This document shows positions 5,792 to 8,072 of a DNA stretch of 8,072 nucleotides, piece after piece (position 1 is the stretch's first letter; every line of letters begins with the position of its first letter). Under the pieces are notes generated by a model that did not search any database, was not told the DNA's origin, and saw only the letters and a list, made by a program, of their open reading frames with translations. Origin of the DNA: Oscillospiraceae bacterium. GTDB lineage: Bacteria > Bacillota > Clostridia > Oscillospirales > Ruminococcaceae. The position numbers were made by a program, and so were the translations under genes. The stretch is from contig WRLS01000096.1 in assembly GCA_009776345.1 (NCBI GenBank), positions 1 to 8,072 on the forward strand, given 5' to 3'.

Positions 5792-5829
5792 TACAACTAC
5801 CCCCTTCGTAAAAATAGGATTGCATATTT

Positions 5830-5857
5830 ATTATATCACAAGCGGAGCCTTTGTCAA
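5830..5857 (-). promoter_or_regulatory. Promoter of the RidA triplet
   Basis: On the minus strand TTGACA (5857-5852) and TATAAT (5835-5830) are both perfect and spaced 16 nt, with a TGA extension directly before the -10 box. The start should be near 5823, about 32 nt upstream of the first TTG codon. This is a strong constitutive-looking promoter. Confidence 0.85.
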
Positions 5858-5874
5858 CATATGGTAAAATATCA

Positions 5875-5940
5875 TTTACAATGAATTATTCTACATAATA
5901 TAGTACACTTATATAATAAGGTGATATATGATAATATAAT
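5875..5940 (+). promoter_or_regulatory. AT-rich promoter region of murD
   Basis: The best pair is TTTACA (5875-5880) and TATAGT (5899-5904), spaced 18 nt. Two further perfect TATAAT hexamers occur at 5912-5917 and 5935-5940 without good -35 partners. I cannot tell which is used. The region sits back to back with the RidA promoter, the two -35 boxes being 17 nt apart, so both could respond to the same protein. Confidence 0.5.
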
Positions 5941-5965
5941 TATGGCTCGATTCGGAGGTATGCCT

Positions 5966-7354
5966 ATGTTAAGATCAGCAGAGCGTTTTTTTAATTCGCT
6001 GAAGGGCAAGACAGCCGCGTTTATCGGGGTGGGCGTAAGCAACACGGACACGATGCGCCTGTTTTTATCGCGCGGTGTCCGCGTTATAGCCTGTGACAGA
6101 AAAAACCCCGGGCAGCTCGATGCGGATATCGCACAGCTGGCGGATGAAGGCGCGGAGCTTCGCCTGGGCGAAAATTATCTTGATGGCTTAGATGCAGACA
6201 TCGTAATGCGCACACCGGGGATGTATTTCCACCGCCCCGAGCTTGAAGCCATGCGTAATCGCGGTGTAATAGTCACATCGGAAACCGAAATATTTTTCGG
6301 GCTTGCACCGTGTAAAACCATTGCCGTGACCGGCAGCGAGGGAAAGACCACCACCACTACAATCATTGCCGAAATACTAAAAGCGCAGGGGCATACCGTG
6401 CATCTGGGCGGGAATATCGGGCGGGCGCTGCTCCCGCTTATCTTTGACATAAAGCCCGGGGATATCGCGGTGGCGGAGCTTTCCAGCTTCCAGCTTATTT
6501 CAATGCGCCCGCAGCCGGATGTTTCCGTTATCACAAACATAACGCCGGACCATTTGGATGTACACCGCTCGCTTGATGAATATATAAACGCCAAGCGCAA
6601 TGTCTATCTTCACCAGACCGCGTTTTCCCGCACTGTTTTGAATTCGGATAACGATGCCACCGCTTCATTCATCCCGGAAGTACGGGGGGAGTGCATGGAG
6701 TTTTCGCTTAAAAAGCCGGTATATCACGGGGCCTATCTTGAAAAAGATGAGATCGTGATTTCAATCTACGGGGAAAAGCGCGCGGTTATGCCGATTGACG
6801 CGATAAAACTGCCCGGGATGCACAACGCTGCGAATTACATGGCGGCAATTTGCGCCGTGTGGGGCGATGCGGGCGTGGATGCAATACGCAAAACAGCGGA
6901 AGATTTTGCCGGGGTTGAGCATCGATTAGAATTCGTGCGGGAGGTCGGCGGCGTGCGCTGGTTCAACGACACTATCGCGACCGCGCCCATGGGCGTTATC
7001 GCGGGGCTTAGGGCATTCGGCCAAAAGCTGATAATCATCGGCGGCGGCTCGGACAAGGGCATTTCATACAGCCCGCTCGCGCCTGAGTTTATTGAGCGTG
7101 TAAAGCTTCTTATACTTACAGGGCCAACCGGGCCGATGATCGCGGACGCGGTGAGAACGCACCCTGATTACAACGGAAGCAACCCGATAATTGTAATGGC
7201 AAAGGATATCCCCCATGCGGTGGAAATTGCGCGGGAAAGGGCGGTCAGCGGGGATATAGTTTCGCTCTCCCCCGCCAGCGCAAGCTTCGACGCTTACACG
7301 AACTTTGCTGCCAGGGGCAGGCATTTCAAGGAGCTTGTGAACGCGCTGCGGTGA
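5966..7354 (+). CDS. murD: UDP-N-acetylmuramoyl-L-alanine--D-glutamate ligase MurD
   Basis: MurD is the cytoplasmic ATP-dependent ligase that adds D-glutamate to UDP-MurNAc-L-alanine in peptidoglycan synthesis. The product is 462 residues, normal for the family. The N-terminal Rossmann domain holds the nucleotide-sugar substrate (GVGVSNTD, 21-28). The central domain has the P-loop GSEGKTTTT at 123-131, GGNIG at 148-152, ELSSFQL at 171-177, NITPDHLDVH at 191-200 and the carbamylated-lysine position Lys210. The C-terminal domain has HRLE at 319-322 and LSPASASFD at 434-442, which supply the D-Glu-binding Ser and Phe. One key motif is changed: the usual NDSKATN reads NDTIATA (334-340), so the Lys is Ile while Thr339 is kept. 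The ATG at 5966 has GGAGGT (5954-5959) at 6-7 nt; the frame is open to 5921. It stands alone, away from other mur genes. Confidence 0.95.
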   Translation: MLRSAERFFNSLKGKTAAFIGVGVSNTDTMRLFLSRGVRVIACDRKNPGQLDADIAQLADEGAELRLGENYLDGLDADIVMRTPGMYFHRPELEAMRNRGVIVTSETEIFFGLAPCKTIAVTGSEGKTTTTTIIAEILKAQGHTVHLGGNIGRALLPLIFDIKPGDIAVAELSSFQLISMRPQPDVSVITNITPDHLDVHRSLDEYINAKRNVYLHQTAFSRTVLNSDNDATASFIPEVRGECMEFSLKKPVYHGAYLEKDEIVISIYGEKRAVMPIDAIKLPGMHNAANYMAAICAVWGDAGVDAIRKTAEDFAGVEHRLEFVREVGGVRWFNDTIATAPMGVIAGLRAFGQKLIIIGGGSDKGISYSPLAPEFIERVKLLILTGPTGPMIADAVRTHPDYNGSNPIIVMAKDIPHAVEIARERAVSGDIVSLSPASASFDAYTNFAARGRHFKELVNALR

Positions 7355-7355
7355 G

Positions 7356-7850
7356 CTACGGGAGCGCACATTCAATGCTGAACCGCACATCGTCGTCTAC
7401 GGTTACATAGGCGTGGTAGCTTACCGAAAGCAAATATCCCTGTCGCTCAAGGTTCCGGCGAAATCTTTCTGATGTTGCGTTGTCCGGGGAGATGCCGGTA
7501 ATTTCAAGCGTTTTGCCTTTGTAGCTGAACTGCTCCACCGCAATCCCGCTTTCCAGCGATTGAAAGACAGCCGCAAATGTGCGCGCCTCCCCTACCGGTA
7601 TCATCTCGAAGTTGATGTACGCGGCAGTGACCGCACCCAGGAATTTAAGCGCGGCATCCAGCTTTTCAGGCTCCGCCGCCACACCCGCAAGGCTCATGGA
7701 TTGCTGTGAGAAAACCGCGGCGGCAAAACGCCCCTGCCGAAACAGCCGCGTGCCTTTTACAATATCGGCCACTGCCGCCGACGACAGCAGAACCAGCGCC
7801 GCGGCAAGCGCCCCCGCTAAAATATCGGGGGCTGTTTTTCGTTTTCGCAT
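7356..7850 (-). CDS. One-span membrane protein with a PilN-like C-terminal half
   Basis: The product has 164 residues with a basic start (MRKRK) and a single hydrophobic span at about 8-30 (ILAGALAAALVLLSSAAVADIV), so it is probably anchored with its bulk outside. A helical stretch (about 60-100) is followed by a compact alpha/beta part. There EQFSYKGKTLEITGISPDNATSERFRRNLERQGYLLSVSYHAYVTVDDDVRFSIECAL resembles the ferredoxin-like periplasmic half of PilN-type pilus or secretion assembly proteins. This is a fold-level resemblance only, and no other pilus gene is present. The ATG at 7850 has GGGAGG at 7 nt, making it a better start than the in-frame ATG at 7898. The stop is one base from the murD stop, so the two genes converge without room for a terminator. 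I found no confident promoter upstream. Confidence 0.55.
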   Translation of the reverse strand: MRKRKTAPDILAGALAAALVLLSSAAVADIVKGTRLFRQGRFAAAVFSQQSMSLAGVAAEPEKLDAALKFLGAVTAAYINFEMIPVGEARTFAAVFQSLESGIAVEQFSYKGKTLEITGISPDNATSERFRRNLERQGYLLSVSYHAYVTVDDDVRFSIECALP

Positions 7851-7924
7851 CGCAAAGCCTCCCAAACAAGTATATGCCGCCGCGAGTGGGTTATCCACGG
7901 GAAATGGTTATTATTCCTGCAGAT

Positions 7925-8015
7925 AGTAACAAAGAAATATATGATTGCAGCAGCGCGCTCCGCGACGCATTATTTACTTTCTTTTTGCGCCGCCAAAAAG
8001 AAAGTAACAAAGAAA
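7925..8015. repeat. Composite repeat: 13-bp direct repeat plus 14-bp inverted repeat
   Basis: The 13-mer AGTAACAAAGAAA occurs at 7925-7937 and again at 8003-8015. Between and overlapping these copies is a perfect 14-bp inverted repeat, TTACTTTCTTTTTG at 7974-7987 and its complement at 7994-8007, with a 6-nt loop. No coding frame crosses it credibly. The structure resembles a dispersed intergenic repeat more than a terminator, since neither strand has a T-tract after the stem. It lies upstream of the membrane-protein gene. Confidence 0.6.
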
Positions 8016-8033
8016 AACGCGGCTCAGGGGTCT

Positions 8034-8049
8034 GGGGGCCGCTGCCCCC
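8034..8049. repeat. GC-rich hairpin at the window end
   Basis: GGGGGC at 8034-8039 and GCCCCC at 8044-8049 can form a 6-bp stem with a 4-nt loop. Further C-runs (8055-8059 and 8066-8070) follow. The left end of the window shows comparable C-runs (about 9-14 and 21-25), which suggests a type of intergenic sequence shared across this genome. Confidence 0.4.
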
Positions 8050-8072
8050 GCTCGCCCCCTAAGAACCCCCGC

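Noticed and set aside
4201..5884. Plus-strand frames opposite the RidA genes (4201-4512, 4793-5287, 5405-5884 and others)
   Set aside because: Each is antisense to a clear RidA-family gene, and none has family motifs or a convincing translation start.
7891..7899. DnaA-box-like TTATCCACG
   Set aside because: A single near-match (8 of 9 to TTATNCACA) with no cluster, no dnaA or dnaN and no AT-rich unwinding element; expected by chance.
7666..8062. Frames at 7666-7869 (-) and 7706-8062 (+) near the right end
   Set aside because: They overlap the membrane-protein gene in other frames or run through the inverted repeat, with no ribosome binding site.
1..8072. CRISPR arrays, tRNA or rRNA genes, insertion sequences and transposases
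   Set aside because: No regularly spaced repeats, cloverleaf-like segments or transposase motifs were found when reading both strands.

Overview
The window looks like chromosomal DNA of a Gram-positive bacterium of the Bacillota, most likely class Clostridia and perhaps an uncultured gut lineage. The reasons are the ylxM-ffh-rpsP-khpA gene order, a YugP-type membrane zinc peptidase, a MurD with the clostridial-looking NDxIAT motif, strong AGGAGG-like ribosome binding sites (with TTG and GTG starts), and near-consensus sigma-A promoters. Species-level placement is not possible from the sequence alone.

Layout. 1-188 is non-coding and rich in hairpins. 189-2530 (minus strand) is a protein-export and translation operon transcribed ylxM -> ffh -> rpsP -> khpA. 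It starts from a consensus promoter at 2584-2612, with a perfect palindrome just downstream of the expected transcription start. 2667-3343 (plus strand) is a small accessory island: a possible 25-aa ORF, a BrnT-type toxin, and a 4-nt-overlapping small gene that is probably its antitoxin. It looks more AT-rich than the genes around it. 3512-4207 (minus) is a yugP-like zinc metallopeptidase with its own promoter. 4336-5791 (minus) holds three consecutive, clearly different RidA/YjgF-family genes, with a promoter in front (5830-5857) and an intrinsic terminator behind (4271-4310). 5966-7354 (plus) is murD, divergent from the RidA operon across an AT-rich spacer. 7356-7850 (minus) is a one-span membrane protein with a PilN-like C-terminal half, converging on murD with one base between the stop codons. 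7851-8072 is non-coding and contains a perfect 14-bp inverted repeat, a 13-bp direct repeat and a GC-rich hairpin.

How the genes work together. The first operon couples targeting of nascent membrane proteins (Ffh, with YlxM as its presumed partner) to ribosome assembly and RNA binding (S16, KhpA). MurD adds D-glutamate to the peptidoglycan precursor. The RidA cluster is probably concerned with disposal of reactive imine/enamine intermediates or a related small-molecule reaction. Because RidA proteins are trimers, three co-transcribed and diverged paralogues could form a mixed trimer; this is inference. The toxin-antitoxin pair is the most obviously mobile component. The most interesting points are the RidA triplet, the unusual BrnT partner gene and the palindrome at the start of the SRP operon.
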